A program made the translations under genes and the position numbers. 64,000 nt of DNA, taken from NCBI RefSeq assembly GCF_037176765.1, contig NC_090024.1, forward strand, positions 248,821,953-248,885,952. Direction: 5' to 3'. Below, piece by piece: positions 30,236 through 40,472 of the stretch. This DNA comes from Anolis sagrei. Lineage: Eukaryota > Chordata > Lepidosauria > Squamata > Anolidae. Under the pieces are notes generated by a model. That model was not told the origin of the DNA. It saw nothing but the letters and a program-made list of their open reading frames with translations, and ran no database searches. Numbering within the stretch: the first letter of the stretch is position 1; the number at the start of each line of letters is the position of its first letter.

Positions 30236-31490
30236 TCCTGAATCCCAGCGTTACCTAGAGTAATGCAAAAGCCTTTGATTCATTTGATCACCCCCTGCAC
30301 CCCTGCCCTGAGAGAACAGATGTGGGAAAGCAGTGTATTCAGAGCCACCTTCCCCTCTGTCATCGTGCAGAAAGTGGGTCAGGACTGAATACGTTTGGGT
30401 GGCAAGAAAGCGCTTCCCATTAAACATCCAGAAGGGCTTCCAGAGGATGTCAGCAAACAATGAGGAAAATTCTCTTGGAATGTGGTGGATTTTCCTTCTT
30501 TGCAGGCCTGTGAACAGAGGCTGGGTGAGTTCTAGTCTGGCAGAGGGTGGGACTAGATGTTCCTTGAGGACCCTCCGATTCCATGGTCTTGTGTCACTGC
30601 ATTTCATTGAAAGCAGGAGAGGACAGGGACGTTAACCAGAATGCGCAGAAAAGAGAAATGGGGGGGGGGGGGGGTTAAACAACGGAGAAATGGCAAGAGG
30701 TGGAACATGGGCAGCAAAGGAGAGAGAATCGTAGTTCTGCAAGGTCTTTAGCCTTCTCTGCCCAAGAATCCTAGAGTTTAGCCTTCTCTGCCCAAGAATC
30801 CTAGAGTTGGAAGAGACCTGGTGGGCCGTCCAGCCCAACCCTCTTCTGCCAAGGAATAGGAAAATTACATTCAACCTTTCCCCACCTCGACAGATGGCCA
30901 TCCAGCTTCTGCTTAAATGCCTCCAAAGAAGGAGCCTCCTTCCACCACACTCCCTCTGGGGCAGAGAGAGAGAGAGTGAGTTCCACTGCTGAACAGCTCT
31001 CTCACACAGTCAGGAAGTTCTTCCTCATGTTCAGATGGAATCTCCTCTCTTGTAGTTTGAAGCCATTGTTCCCTTGCGTCCTAGTCTCCAGGGAAGCAGA
31101 AAGGAAGCTTGCTCCCTCCTCCTCCCTGTGCCTTCCTCTCACATATTTATGCATGTCCCTCACAATGTATTTTCCCAGCCTTCTCTCCTTGCAGGCCAAA
31201 CACGTTCAGCTCTTTAAGCCGCTCCTTATCGGGCTTGTTCTCCAGACCCTGGATCCTTTGAGTCACCCTCTTCCTCTGGACATAGTATTCCAGCTGAGAG
31301 TCAACATCTCCCTTCAATGGTGGTGCCCAGAACTGGACAGATAACGTGGTCCGACCAAGGCAGAATAGAATAGAGCATGGGGAGCAGGACTTCCCTGGAT
31401 ATCTAGGCACTAGGCTCCTCTTGATGCAGGCCAACATCCCATTGGTTTTGTTTGCCACCACATGACATTCCTGGCTCATGTTTAACTTGC
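30236..31490 (-). mobile_element. CR1 LINE fragments
   Basis: 30770-31490 is one minus-strand CR1 (GAGTTGGAAGAGACCTGGTG at the 3' end, CTTCCTCATGTTCAGATGGA, then the ORF2 part LACIKRSLVPRYPGKSCSPC in reverse). 30415-30600 is an older plus-strand CR1. 30660-30674 is a G run. The direct repeat TTTAGCCTTCTCTGCCCAAG at 30748 and 30778 is a small local duplication. Confidence 0.7.
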
Positions 31491-31879
31491 CCATAAGGAC
31501 AAGAAGTTATCCTTTTGCTGTCAGGAAAAAACTGTTGTGTTCTAGAATGTTTGGAGGGCAGGAGAGGTTTACAAGGAAAGGCCTGTTTCCTGGTGGGTGG
31601 GTGTGGTGTACGGCTTTGATCCCCTGCTTTGAATCCCAGGGTTTGAAGGCCTGTCCAGTTCAGCTCCATTCTGCAAGGCTGAAGCACACCATCAAAGCCC
31701 TTCCGCAGGCGTTTTAATGCCTGTTTAAGCATGAATTCTCACATGTTTTCAACTCTGCTTCGGGCTTCTTTTGATTCCATAAGCCACCTTCAACCCCCAG
31801 CTTTGCAGAGCAGATGGGAAATAACACAACAGAATATCCCCCTGGACTCATGTCCAAAGAAGGAACCAAAGCAGAAGGG
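31491..31879. other. NEURL2 intron, unassigned
   Basis: No gene or confident repeat. Confidence 0.35.
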
Positions 31880-32215
31880 AGGGCGCCATTATTATTATTT
31901 TATATATTGTTCCTATACCCTGCTACCATCTCCCGCTGGACTCAGTGCAGCTTACAAGAGGCCAAGCCCAACAACAACAGCAAAAACAATAAATAACTCA
32001 TAAGAAGCAAAACAATACAATAATAACATGACACATTTAAAACATGAGGCCGGGCCAAATGTGAAAATTAAAAATTAACAAGCTGGGAAGTTCAAAGGGA
32101 GATAAGAGGAGTGTTTTGGGGTACGTGGGCATGCAGACAATTCTAAATCTCTCATAAAGTGCATTAAGGACATATTGCTTGGGATTCCTTATTCTGGGAA
32201 GGCACACTGGAACAT
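31880..32215 (-). mobile_element. L2-type LINE 3' tail
   Basis: CCCTGCTACCATCTCCCGCT with a TTATTATT start, then the 3' UTR as in the copy at 20930. Confidence 0.7.
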
Positions 32216-32635
32216 CCATGACTTCCTTTCATCTGGACACGAGGCTCCTTTGGGTGCAGCCCAAAATCTCTTTGACTTTTTAACCTGCACGTTTCTTTTT
32301 TCCTGCCTAAATGTAGTAGCTTAGATTTCTCCTTGTCGACATTCATTTTGTTAGTTTTGGCCAAGCAGCTCTGTCATCTGTTGAGGTCATTTTGATTTCT
32401 GATCCTGTTTTCTGGAGTATTTGCTATCCCTCCCAATTTGGTGTCACCTGCAAACCTGACCAGTAGGCCCTCTCTAAACCATCAGCCCAAAGGTCAGCCC
32501 AAAGGAGAAGAGAATGGGACTATGACTTCCCTGGATCTCAACACTGTGCTCCTCTCGATGCAGCCTAGAATTGCATGGACGTTCTTAGCTGACATATTAC
32601 ATTCCTGACTCATTATTATTTACTATTTATTGACA
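32216..32635 (-). mobile_element. CR1 LINE fragment
   Basis: Reverse CR1 sequence: CGAGGCTCCTTTGGGTGCAG, CAATTTGGTGTCACCTGCAA and GTTGAGGTCATTTTGATTTC, upstream of the usual 3' end. Diverged. Confidence 0.65.
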
Positions 32636-32935
32636 GTACTTATATTGGGTTGTTGTAGGTTTTTTCAGGCTATATGGCCATATTCCAGAGGCATTCTCTC
32701 CTGATGTTCCGCCTGCATCTATGGCAAGCATCCTCAGAGGTTGTGAGGTCTCAGGCCCTTTCCTTAAGCGGCTGAGGGGGGAAAGGAAGGGGCCTGAGGC
32801 CTCACAACCTCTGAGGATGCTTGCCACAGATGCAGGCGGAACATCAGGAGAGAATGCCTCTAGACCATGACCATATAGCCCAAAAAACCCTACAATAACC
32901 CAGTGATTCTGGCCATGAAAGCCTTTGACAGTATT
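32636..32935. mobile_element. Penelope-like foldback around a MITE scrap
   Basis: Left arm 32647-32755 (minus sense) and right arm 32805-32935 (plus sense) are inverted copies of the Penelope 3' end. Between them about 50 bp (TCAGGCCCTTTCCTTAAGCG and its partial complement) comes from the MITE of the 103-bp array and itself folds back. Both ribozyme-like cores differ from the intact form. Confidence 0.65.
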
Positions 32936-33425
32936 TATATTCTGCTCTTCTCACCCTGCAGGGGACTCGGGGCAGATTACAATGCACCTATACATGGCAA
33001 GCATTCAATGCCATTAGACATACAACATATAGAGACAGGCACAGAAGCAATTTAATATTCCAGCTTTACGGTTTCATGAGGGCATGCTCGATTCCGGCCA
33101 CAGGGGGAGCTGCCGCTTCACCGTCCACTTGTGAAACCGAGTCCTTTGATGGAGTACTTTGTCATTCTTCTGCACGCTGCTGGAAGATTTTATGGCTTCG
33201 TAAATTCATTAAATTAGCCTCCCCACATAATACGGTACCTAAATTTCCTACGTGACAGATGCAACTGTCTTTTGGGCTGCATAGGTCAACAGCAGGCTAG
33301 ACTATTAATGGCTGGGAGCTCACTCTGACCCATGCAGGCTTCAATCTCATGACCTCTCGGTCAGTAGTGATTTAATGCAGCTAGCTCTTCACTAGCTGCG
33401 CCACAGCCCGGTCCACAACCTGTAA
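32936..33425 (-). mobile_element. tRNA-derived SINE, long type
   Basis: Reverse SINE with a tRNA-like head at the right (GCTGCGCCACAGCCCGGTCC, 33396-33415; GACCTCTCGGTCAGTAG), a body with TAAATTAGCCTCCCCACATA and a tail TCTTCTCACCCTGCAGGGGA at the left. The same structure is found at 61180-61660. Confidence 0.65.
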
Positions 33426-34280
33426 GACTCCCAGATGTCTTTCACACAGATGGTTTCTAAGCCAGGGGTGACCCGTTGTATATCTCTGTCTCTCATTTTT
33501 ATTGCCAAAGTGTAGCACTGCACCTTTCTCCCTCTTGAGATGCGTGTTAGTTGTTTTGCCCCTGCTCACTCACCTGCTCAGGTCATTTTGGACCCTGGTC
33601 CTGCCCTCTGGGTCCTTGGCCATTGCTCCCAACCTGGGCTCACCTGCACATGGTCTTATGAGGCTGGATGGCCATCTGTCAGGGGTGCTTTGAATGCAAT
33701 ATTCCTGCTTCTTGGCAGAATGGGGTTGGACTGGATGATGGCCCAGGAGGGGGTCTCTTCCCACTCTTTGATTCTAGGATTCATGGCACCACCTCTGCTT
33801 TGGCGCTTGGGCCTCTTTGCTCCTCTCCTGGAATCAATTCCAGCCCTGGCTCAAGAGAGGCGAGGGGCAGAGCTGCATTTCCAGCCGAGGAGCCCTCTTT
33901 GTATTCTCCTCTCTGCACAGAGACAATAGGAGACACCCAGAAGTAGGCCATGGGCCTTGAAACAAAAGCCAAGCCGCCCCAAGTCCTCTCTGCCCTTTCA
34001 AAATCCTGCTTCCCAGGAATGGGTTTGCAAAACAACATAAAAAGGGAGGGCATGGAGGAACAGCCTTTGCACTTCTCCTTGGGTTTGTGACTAGCCATCC
34101 ACAAGGAAGCTCTGCAGAGATAAGGGAAAGAAGTGCAGGGTGTCAGGCAGAATTTCCTGAGGAGAGCACTGGGTTGTGCTTAGAGGAGGTTCTGGTCGCA
34201 GCTCAAGACTGGACCTTACGGATGTCAAAAGTGAAGCTCTAGGTGCCAGTTTGAATACCTGGGCTGACCGGAGGCCCCTC
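33426..34280. other. NEURL2 intron with CR1 pieces
   Basis: 33430-33650 is old minus-strand CR1; 33655-33785 is a plus-strand CR1 3' end. 33790-34280 has no recognised gene or repeat. Confidence 0.5.
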
Positions 34281-34460
34281 AAGTCCAGCTCCCTTGTGCA
34301 AATGTGGTGGAGGCTCCTTCTCTGGAGGCTTTGAAGCAGCGGCTGGATGGCCATCTGTTGGGGGTGCTTTGAATGTGATTTTCCTGCTTCTTGGCAGAAT
34401 GGGGTGGGACTGGATGATGGCCCAGGAGGTCTCTTCCAAGTCTAGGATTCTATGAATGCA
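34281..34460 (+). mobile_element. CR1 LINE 3' end
   Basis: GGAGGCTCCTTCTCTGGAGG, TGGCCATCTGTTGGGGGTGC, GGCCCAGGAGGTCTCTTCCA and the terminal TCTAGGATTCTATGA. Confidence 0.8.
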
Positions 34461-34794
34461 GGCACCCACTGCTGAGGAACTCTGTGAGGCGGCCACTCCG
34501 ATTCTGCTCAAAACCTTCCCCCAAAGAAGTCCCTGCCGTCCTCCGAAGGAGCCTGTTCCCAAAGTGACGGCCTGGCAAAGGGGAGGGCTCTCTCTGGCCA
34601 AAGGGAGGGGGAGTGTTGGTTGGGAAGAGACAGACAGGCTCCCTCCCTCCAAAAACCTCAAGAGGAAGGGGAGGGGCTCCTGTCCCGTTTCCTATCTTTC
34701 CCTTGGATGGGGGTGCAGGCGGGGGCTGTAGGGGAGAACCCCTTGCCAGGGGGCACTCGACGGGGCAGCCACACCTCCATCACCTGTCAGAGAA
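34461..34794. other. NEURL2 intron, unassigned
   Basis: GC-rich, no convincing exon or repeat. Confidence 0.35.
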
Positions 34795-35415
34795 ACACAG
34801 ATATCTAGAACCAAGAGCAAAACAAAAGTTGCAGACTGTTATCAACACCATGTTGTGTTATCATTACCTATGTTAATCTGTTTACAATTGCAAATCAGTC
34901 ACAAGAAGAAAATACGTAAGATATTCAGAGTTTGTATCTTCACTCTTTCGTTTGAACTTTCCAAACAAAGGATAAGTAATGGGAAAATGTTGACACAGTC
35001 TTAGAATTGTCCTTGAGAACGTAAGCTATTGTCCAAAATAATGACTTCATACCGTTGATAACGTGAGTAATAACATGCATGTAACCTATCTCACTGGAGT
35101 GCATATGATTACTTTATCATCAATGTTTTCTTTGGGTGGCTTTTTTGGCATATCTATTATGTTGTTTGTTATCACCCATTTAGGAATTTATTGTGAACCA
35201 CAAGTCATAGAAATCCCGAGGAAGGGGAAGTCCCCCGAAACAAGGCATCTCAGCCCAGGGACCCTTGGATTATATGGACATTATTTTGGAAAATAGTTTA
35301 CGTTCTCAAGGACAAATCTAAGACTGTGTCAACCTTTTCCCAGATTAACACAGCTAATGATAACACAACATGGTGTTGATAACCAGTCTGCAACTTTTGT
35401 CTTGTTATACACTTC
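34795..35415. mobile_element. Large inverted repeat with a second ribozyme-like core
   Basis: Left arm about 34810-35045 and right arm about 35275-35410 are imperfect inverted copies: AAAGTTGCAGACTGTTATCA, ACACCATGTTGTGTTATCAT and TTGAGAACGTAAGC on the left return reversed on the right. The right arm lacks the middle of the left arm. Between the arms, near 35212-35245, lies CCGAGGAAGGGG, AGT, CCCCCGAAACAAGG, which has the stem-II-then-GAAA layout of Penelope hammerhead motifs. AT-rich and otherwise unlike its surroundings. Assignment to Penelope-like elements is tentative. Confidence 0.5.
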
Positions 35416-36059
35416 CATCCCCTGCCCGGCATAAGGAACCCCTCCCAGAGAACCAGCCGCAGCACAGCCTCATTCCCCAGGCCCACCAATCCTGTGCTTC
35501 TCGTTAGCCAATTGGCAGCGCTTTCCCCAGCCTTAGCAGACCACAAGCTCAACCTGAGTCCACACTGTGATGCAGCCAATGGGATTCTGGGCTGCATCAA
35601 TAGGAGTCTGGCATCCAGACTGGGGAAGTCATGGACAGCCTCACCTGGAAGAATTCTGTGCCTAGTTCTGGGCAAAACCATTCAAGGAGGAGATGGCTAG
35701 CTCAGGAGGGGTCCAGAGGAAGGCAGCCAGAACGATCCAAGGTCTGGAAGCAGCCCTATGAGAGCTGGCTTCTGGAGAGCAGTATTTCGCCTGCAGGAAA
35801 GGGATTCCACCAGAACATGAAGAACTTCCTGGTGGTCAAAGCTGTTGGGCAGTGCACTCTGCTTCAGCCTACGAGTCCAGTGGAGTCTCCTTCTCGAGAG
35901 GTTTTGCAACAGAGTCTGTCTGGCAGACGGGGTCGGACTGGGTGGCTCTGGGTGGGGGTTCTGGGATTCTAACGGGGAATGCGCCCCCAGCCCAGTGCAG
36001 AGCCTGAGTAACTCCATTGTTTCTCCCCCTCCCCTCCCCCTTTCTTCCCCCTCTCCCAG
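35416..36059 (+). mobile_element. Old CR1 LINE fragment next to NEURL2 exon 2
   Basis: 35540-35960 is diverged plus-strand CR1 (GATTCTGGGCTGCATCAATA, AGGAAGGCAGCCAGAACGAT, GGTTTTGCAACAGAGTCTGT). 36010-36059 is the pyrimidine-rich acceptor region of NEURL2 exon 2. Confidence 0.6.
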
Positions 36060-36175
36060 TTCCCTCCCTGCAGACCCTCTGCCGGCTGGCCATCCAGAAG
36101 CACATTGTCCACCGCCTGGCCATCGATGGGCTTGACCTTCCCCCGCTGCTGAAGAACATCTGCAAGTACGAGTGA
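36060..36175 (+). CDS. NEURL2: Neuralized-like protein 2, exon 2 with the SOCS box
   Basis: The acceptor CTCTCCCAG (AG 36058-36059) opens the last exon, reading PSLQTLCRLAIQKHIVHRL, then AIDGLDLPPLLKNICKYE-stop (TGA 36173-36175). It is the SOCS box that docks Elongin B/C and Cullin-5; human NEURL2 ends in LCRLVIQ ... LPKELKDFCKYE. Splice phase and residue context across the intron agree with human. The intron is about 11.4 kb and almost wholly repeats. Confidence 0.95.
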
Positions 36176-36564
36176 AGGGGCCAAAGAAGAAAGGCTGTGT
36201 CTGCTTTGCAGGAGTCAGCCGGGACGGGACTCAGCTGATTCTGGGGCTGCATGAGGGCGGCTACACAATGGATCTCTGACTGGGTTTCATCAACGGGCAA
36301 TCCGAAGGAACAAGGCAGCCACCTCTGTTATGCAACACTCTCTGCGCAAAGCCTGGCCCTGCCCTACAAAAAGACTTGGAGATATACGAGTGGGTTCCAA
36401 ACCGAGGAGGGTTTTATTCCTCACATGCAGAATGTCCCAAAAGTGTCCAGGGGGGAGCAACAAAGCAGAAGCACTGCACAGTCTCCAGCTGCTTAAAGGA
36501 AGCAACCCATCCTGGAAGGGGGGGGGGGGGGAGGGGAAGGCACACCCTGTAAATAGCAGGATTC

Positions 36565-36570
36565 AATAAA
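36565..36570 (+). terminator. NEURL2: NEURL2 polyadenylation signal
   Basis: AATAAA 390 bases after the stop, followed by a GT/CT-rich stretch. It implies a 3' UTR of about 410 nt, ending near 36590. 36520-36532 is a G run within it. Confidence 0.7.
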
Positions 36571-36599
36571 GTTGCTCTCCCTGGGGAGCCTCCTGCCTC

Positions 36600-37724
36600 A
36601 CTACCTGCTCCCTTCCCTTTCCCCTGTGGCAACTGGGCAGAGGGTGAGCCCATGAGAGCCCACTGCCCCAAAAGGAAAACCACATGGATTTCAAGAGGGA
36701 GGGTTGCAAAGGACCACACTCAGGCAGGAACACATGAAATGCAGAGATCTAGGGTGGGAGGCTGCTGGCCTGGCAACGGTACATGTGAAAGGGATTGAAG
36801 AGTCTTCCTTAGGAGACCACAAGCTGAGTCCACACTGGGATGCAACAGCATAAAAAGCCACAGGGATTCTGGGCTGCATCAACAGCAGGATTGTGTTCAG
36901 ATCAAGGGATGTCCTAGTCCCACTCTATTTTGCTCAGGCCTCACCCGGAATAATAACCCTGTGTGCAGCTCTGGGCAAAGCAAGTCAAGGAGGAGGTGGA
37001 CAAGATGGAAGGGGTCCAGGGCAGGGCCCCCAAATGGTCAAGGTTCAGAAACCAGGGCCTCTGAGGGAGGGCTGGAAGAGCTGGGTATGTTTAGCTTGGA
37101 GAAGAAAGGGCTGAGAGGGACACCGGAGCCATGTTTACGTTCTGCTGCCCCACAGACCGGGACACAAGGGAGGAAAGGGTTCAAACAGCAGGAAAACGCT
37201 ATTCTGCCTCAACATTGGGAAGAACTTCCTGGTGGTCAGAGCGCTTTGGCCATGGAATAGGCTGCTTCCTGGGAATCTGGTGGAGTCTCCTTCACTGGAG
37301 GTTTTGAAAGCAGGGGCTGCCTGGCCACCGGACCTTCAATCAAGTTTTCCTGCCTGTCAGACGGAGGGGGGCAGGGGTTGTGCCTGATGACCCTTGGGGT
37401 CTCCTCCAACTCCACATGGGAGTTTGTGAGTTACTATATGATAGAGGCAGCCCAGCCGGATAGGCAGGGGCAGCAAGACCCAGAGGTCACCCAGGAGGGG
37501 CACCTAGGCCAATCCATGCTTGGCAACCTGTTGGGAAGCAAAGGATCCCTGAGGGCTAAATGCCAGGCGAGGGCCAGGGCCTGGGCAGCGAGAGGGGCAA
37601 GGCAGTGGTGGCCTCTTGGCCTTGTGTGACGTAAGGGTCCAGCCCTGTGACGCTGGTTCTAGAATGAAGGAGGGGGCCCTCAAGGCTGGGACTGCAGGGC
37701 TCTGGCCAGGCCGCAGGAGCCACC
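36600..37724 (+). mobile_element. Old CR1 LINE fragment, then SPATA25 upstream sequence
   Basis: 36730-37430 is a diverged plus-strand CR1 (AGAGATCTAGGGTGGGAGGC, GGTATGTTTAGCTTGGAGAA, GGAAGAACTTCCTGGTGGTC). 37440-37724 is the SPATA25 upstream flank; no TATA box is obvious. Confidence 0.6.
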
Positions 37725-37782
37725 ATGTCCTATTATGGAATGGGGAAAGCTCCCTCGGGCTTCTTCTCACTGTTCCACCAAG
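37725..37782 (+). CDS. SPATA25: Spermatogenesis-associated protein 25, exon 1
   Basis: ATG in a strong context (GCCACCATGT) reading MSYYGMGKAPSGFFSLFHQ, phase 1, ending at the donor CAAG|GTAAGG. Human SPATA25 begins MSYF, so the first residues agree and the exon is short in both. It joins 38763 in frame (…HQ-G-ERSSS). Confidence 0.8.
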
Positions 37783-38762
37783 GTAAGGCCTCCCTCCTCC
37801 TCCTCCTCTCCACAGGGAAGGCCTGCGGGGTAGCCGGTGTTTTCTGCTCAGAAGCCTAGGACCGGCTGGCCCTGTCCCAAATGGGACCAGGCCCAAAGGA
37901 GACCAAAAGGCCAGACAGAGGCACCTCCTTGATGAACCAGGAGAACTCTGCTGGGCCTCGTTTCTCTGCCTCAGGCTTAAGGTGAACTACAGACAAGAAA
38001 CTCAGGGACCCCACCTTACTCCTGCCCCCACCGCCCCTTGTTGCTTCCCTGCCAACTGCCCCTACATCTCAGTGGGAAACTACTTCGAGTAAGGCCGTCC
38101 TGCCTTCCCCCGTGGGGCAGAAACCCAAAGGAACAAGTGCTCCTCCTTTATGCCTGGCCATTCATTCTCCCCACTTCCCAAAGGAGATGCCTTGCAGCCA
38201 TCCAGGGGTCTGTGGCTTTTGGCAGCAGAGTGAGTGGGTGGGTTGCTCCCGGCTGTCTTCCTCGGCTGTCTTCCTCCCCTCCCCGTAGAGCAGAGGGCAG
38301 GGCAGCAGTTGAGGAAGGCAGCTCTTGCAAACCTGGGGTTGGATGAGGAGGGAGCCAAAGGTATTGAGATGAGTGGATACAGCTCCCTCCAGCGGCAGCA
38401 TGGCTCCCTGCACAGCAAAGAAGTCGCAAAGTGTGTGGGAAATGCCTCCTGAGGGACAGAAGGGCTGCCCCACACCCTGGTCTAAGGGCCGGTCCCCGCT
38501 CTAGTCCACCTTCCTGCATGTCCTCTGAGCCACACTGCCCACTCCATCTCTGCCTTACTAGGGAAAAACAGTGGGGGAAGTGGGGGAGACTCCTGCTCTG
38601 GAGATCTTAAAATATATGCTGCCTGGCCACCTGTCAGGAGGGTTCTGACTGTATCCTCCAGCCTGGCAGAAGCGGGTGGGCTGGGTGCCCCCTGGGGATT
38701 CCTTCCACCCTCAGGAGTCCATGCTCCGGCTGATGCTCTAACCCTGCCTTGCCTTTATGCAG
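37783..38762 (+). other. SPATA25 intron
   Basis: 38555-38720 is an old CR1 scrap (CACCTGTCAGGAGGGTTCTG). The rest shows nothing recognisable. Confidence 0.5.
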
Positions 38763-39526
38763 GGGAACGCAGCAGCAGCAGCAGACGGGAGAGCCCAGCG
38801 GCCCCCATCAGCCAGCCAAGCCTCTGCCCAGAGGGGGCCAGGGAAGGGCCTGCTCCGGCCAGGATCTCCTCCGTGACGGGCCTCTTGCGAAGGAAGCTGC
38901 AAGCCAAGCGGGAGGCCCCGCTCCCCCTCAGCGCCCCCCAGCTGCCCCTGGAACCAGGCCCAGGCCCACCTTGTGGGGGAGGCCCTCCCAATGGGCCCTG
39001 GGAGCCTCGCCACATGCCCGGCCTGTGTGCCAGGGCCCCCCCACAGGGCCCCCCAACCCAGGAGTGCCACCGGCCGCCCATGGAGCAGGCGGGGGACTGG
39101 TGGCTGTGCTTGCCCCCCGGCCAGGCCACCAAGGACCCTCGCTGCGCCAGCTCGGGCGGGGACTTTGCTCCAGCCAGGTGGGGCCTCTTGCCCAGAGGGC
39201 TCTTTGTGATGCCAGCCACACTCGGCAAGGAGAAGGGGGCCCCGCCAGCCCTGCGGCTGCCCCCCAACGTCTGCATCCTCACTCTGGCCATGATGATCGC
39301 GGGCATCCCCACCGTCCCCGTCCCCGGCGTCCGCGAGGAAGACATGATCCAGGCGGCGCAGTGCTTCATGGCAGAGCACCGGGAGCCCGAGGACGGGGCC
39401 CAGAGGCGGCCCTGGCCTGCCCTACCGCGCTTGGGGGCCCCCAGCAAGAGGGAGAGGCAGAGGAAAAGGGCCGCCGCCGCCCACCGGGGACTCCTCCCGC
39501 TCTTTCTAGCACAGCTAGAGAAGTAG
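38763..39526 (+). CDS. SPATA25: Spermatogenesis-associated protein 25, exon 2
   Basis: SPATA25 is a poorly characterised testis protein, associated with spermatogenesis in mammals. The exon starts after the acceptor CTTTATGCAG and runs 254 codons to TAG (39524-39526); with exon 1 the product is 273 residues (human 227). The N-terminal half is Pro/Gly/Arg-rich and poorly conserved. The C-terminal hydrophobic block [20 protein letters not shown] and [20 protein letters not shown] are nearly identical to human ([20 protein letters not shown]). That block could be a membrane segment. The last 40 residues are basic. It is convergent with ZSWIM1 and 1.5 kb downstream of NEURL2, as in human. Confidence 0.92.
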
Positions 39527-40062
39527 AAATGGCGAGGGACAGAAATGGTGAGGCTCTTCTTCGCTGTGTATGGAGAAACATAAAGGCTTTCCAAATGTGA
39601 GGAGGGGCTTCTCTCTTCTTTCCTGTTTCCCTGCTTCTGTGGCCAGGCTATTGGCCAGGTGCACCCACTCTTACAACACCAAGCCAAACCTCAACAGCTG
39701 GCAGAAGCCCCGACAGCCAGGTCCATTCTTGCAATTCCCCAGGGGTCACACAGTCATGCGCCTTGGCAGAGGGTGCAAAGCATGGCCCTGCTCTGTCCCC
39801 ATGATAAATCCCTATCGGCAGTTGCAGCATTAACCTCAGCCGGAAGCAGAGCCCCTGCCCATGCATGTGCCCACACGCACCTGCCCCTTATCCCACAGGT
39901 TTAGCTTGGTATCTGGCTCCATGCCATGCCTTAGCTGGCCCTGCCATGAGCCTGCCACACTGCTCCTGCACATGGTTCTAAAAGCCACTCCACCCTGTTC
40001 TCTGCGTTACAACACAACAATTCAAGGCTTGCATATCGAGGGTGTCAAACAAAGAAGACTCA
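39527..40062. other. SPATA25 to ZSWIM1 convergent intergenic region
   Basis: No AATAAA follows SPATA25 closely; CATAAA at about 39580 is the nearest weak signal. Otherwise nothing recognised. Confidence 0.4.
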
Positions 40063-40068
40063 TTTATT
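40063..40068 (-). terminator. ZSWIM1: ZSWIM1 polyadenylation signal
   Basis: TTTATT on the plus strand, AATAAA in ZSWIM1 sense, 405 bases after the stop. Confidence 0.6.
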
Positions 40069-40472
40069 AAGAGCCAACAGGAGAAAAAGTCATTGTGTGT
40101 GTTGGAAGGCGGCTTCCACTTCAATAATAACAGAAAGAGACGAGGGAGTCAGTGGAAAGGGTATGACACAGGGGTGCCAGGCCGCTCTCTCCATTGAAAG
40201 GAACTAAGGTGCACCAACTCTGCTGGACTTACTGTGCAGAGAGAGTTGGAACTCAGGCCGCAGAGCACCCAAACCCATTGGCAGCAGTTAAGGGCAGGCA
40301 TTCCCTGCAGCCACATGCCCCCTGCAATACTCTCAACAAAGAAGGGGGTCGGGGGTGCCACAACTCTTCCCGGCCCCTTTCTGGCACGTCTATGTGACCC
40401 CACCGGCAGGGAGGCTCCCCCTTATGGGGAAGAACTAGGGCGGAAGGGCCCCCTCCCTGGCCTGGGCCTCTG

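Noticed and set aside
33340-33420. tRNA-like sequence
   Set aside because: Head of the longer tRNA-derived SINE also found at 61600-61660.
38755-39687. 310-codon minus-strand frame opposite SPATA25
   Set aside because: GC-rich antisense shadow; SPATA25 matches human on the plus strand.
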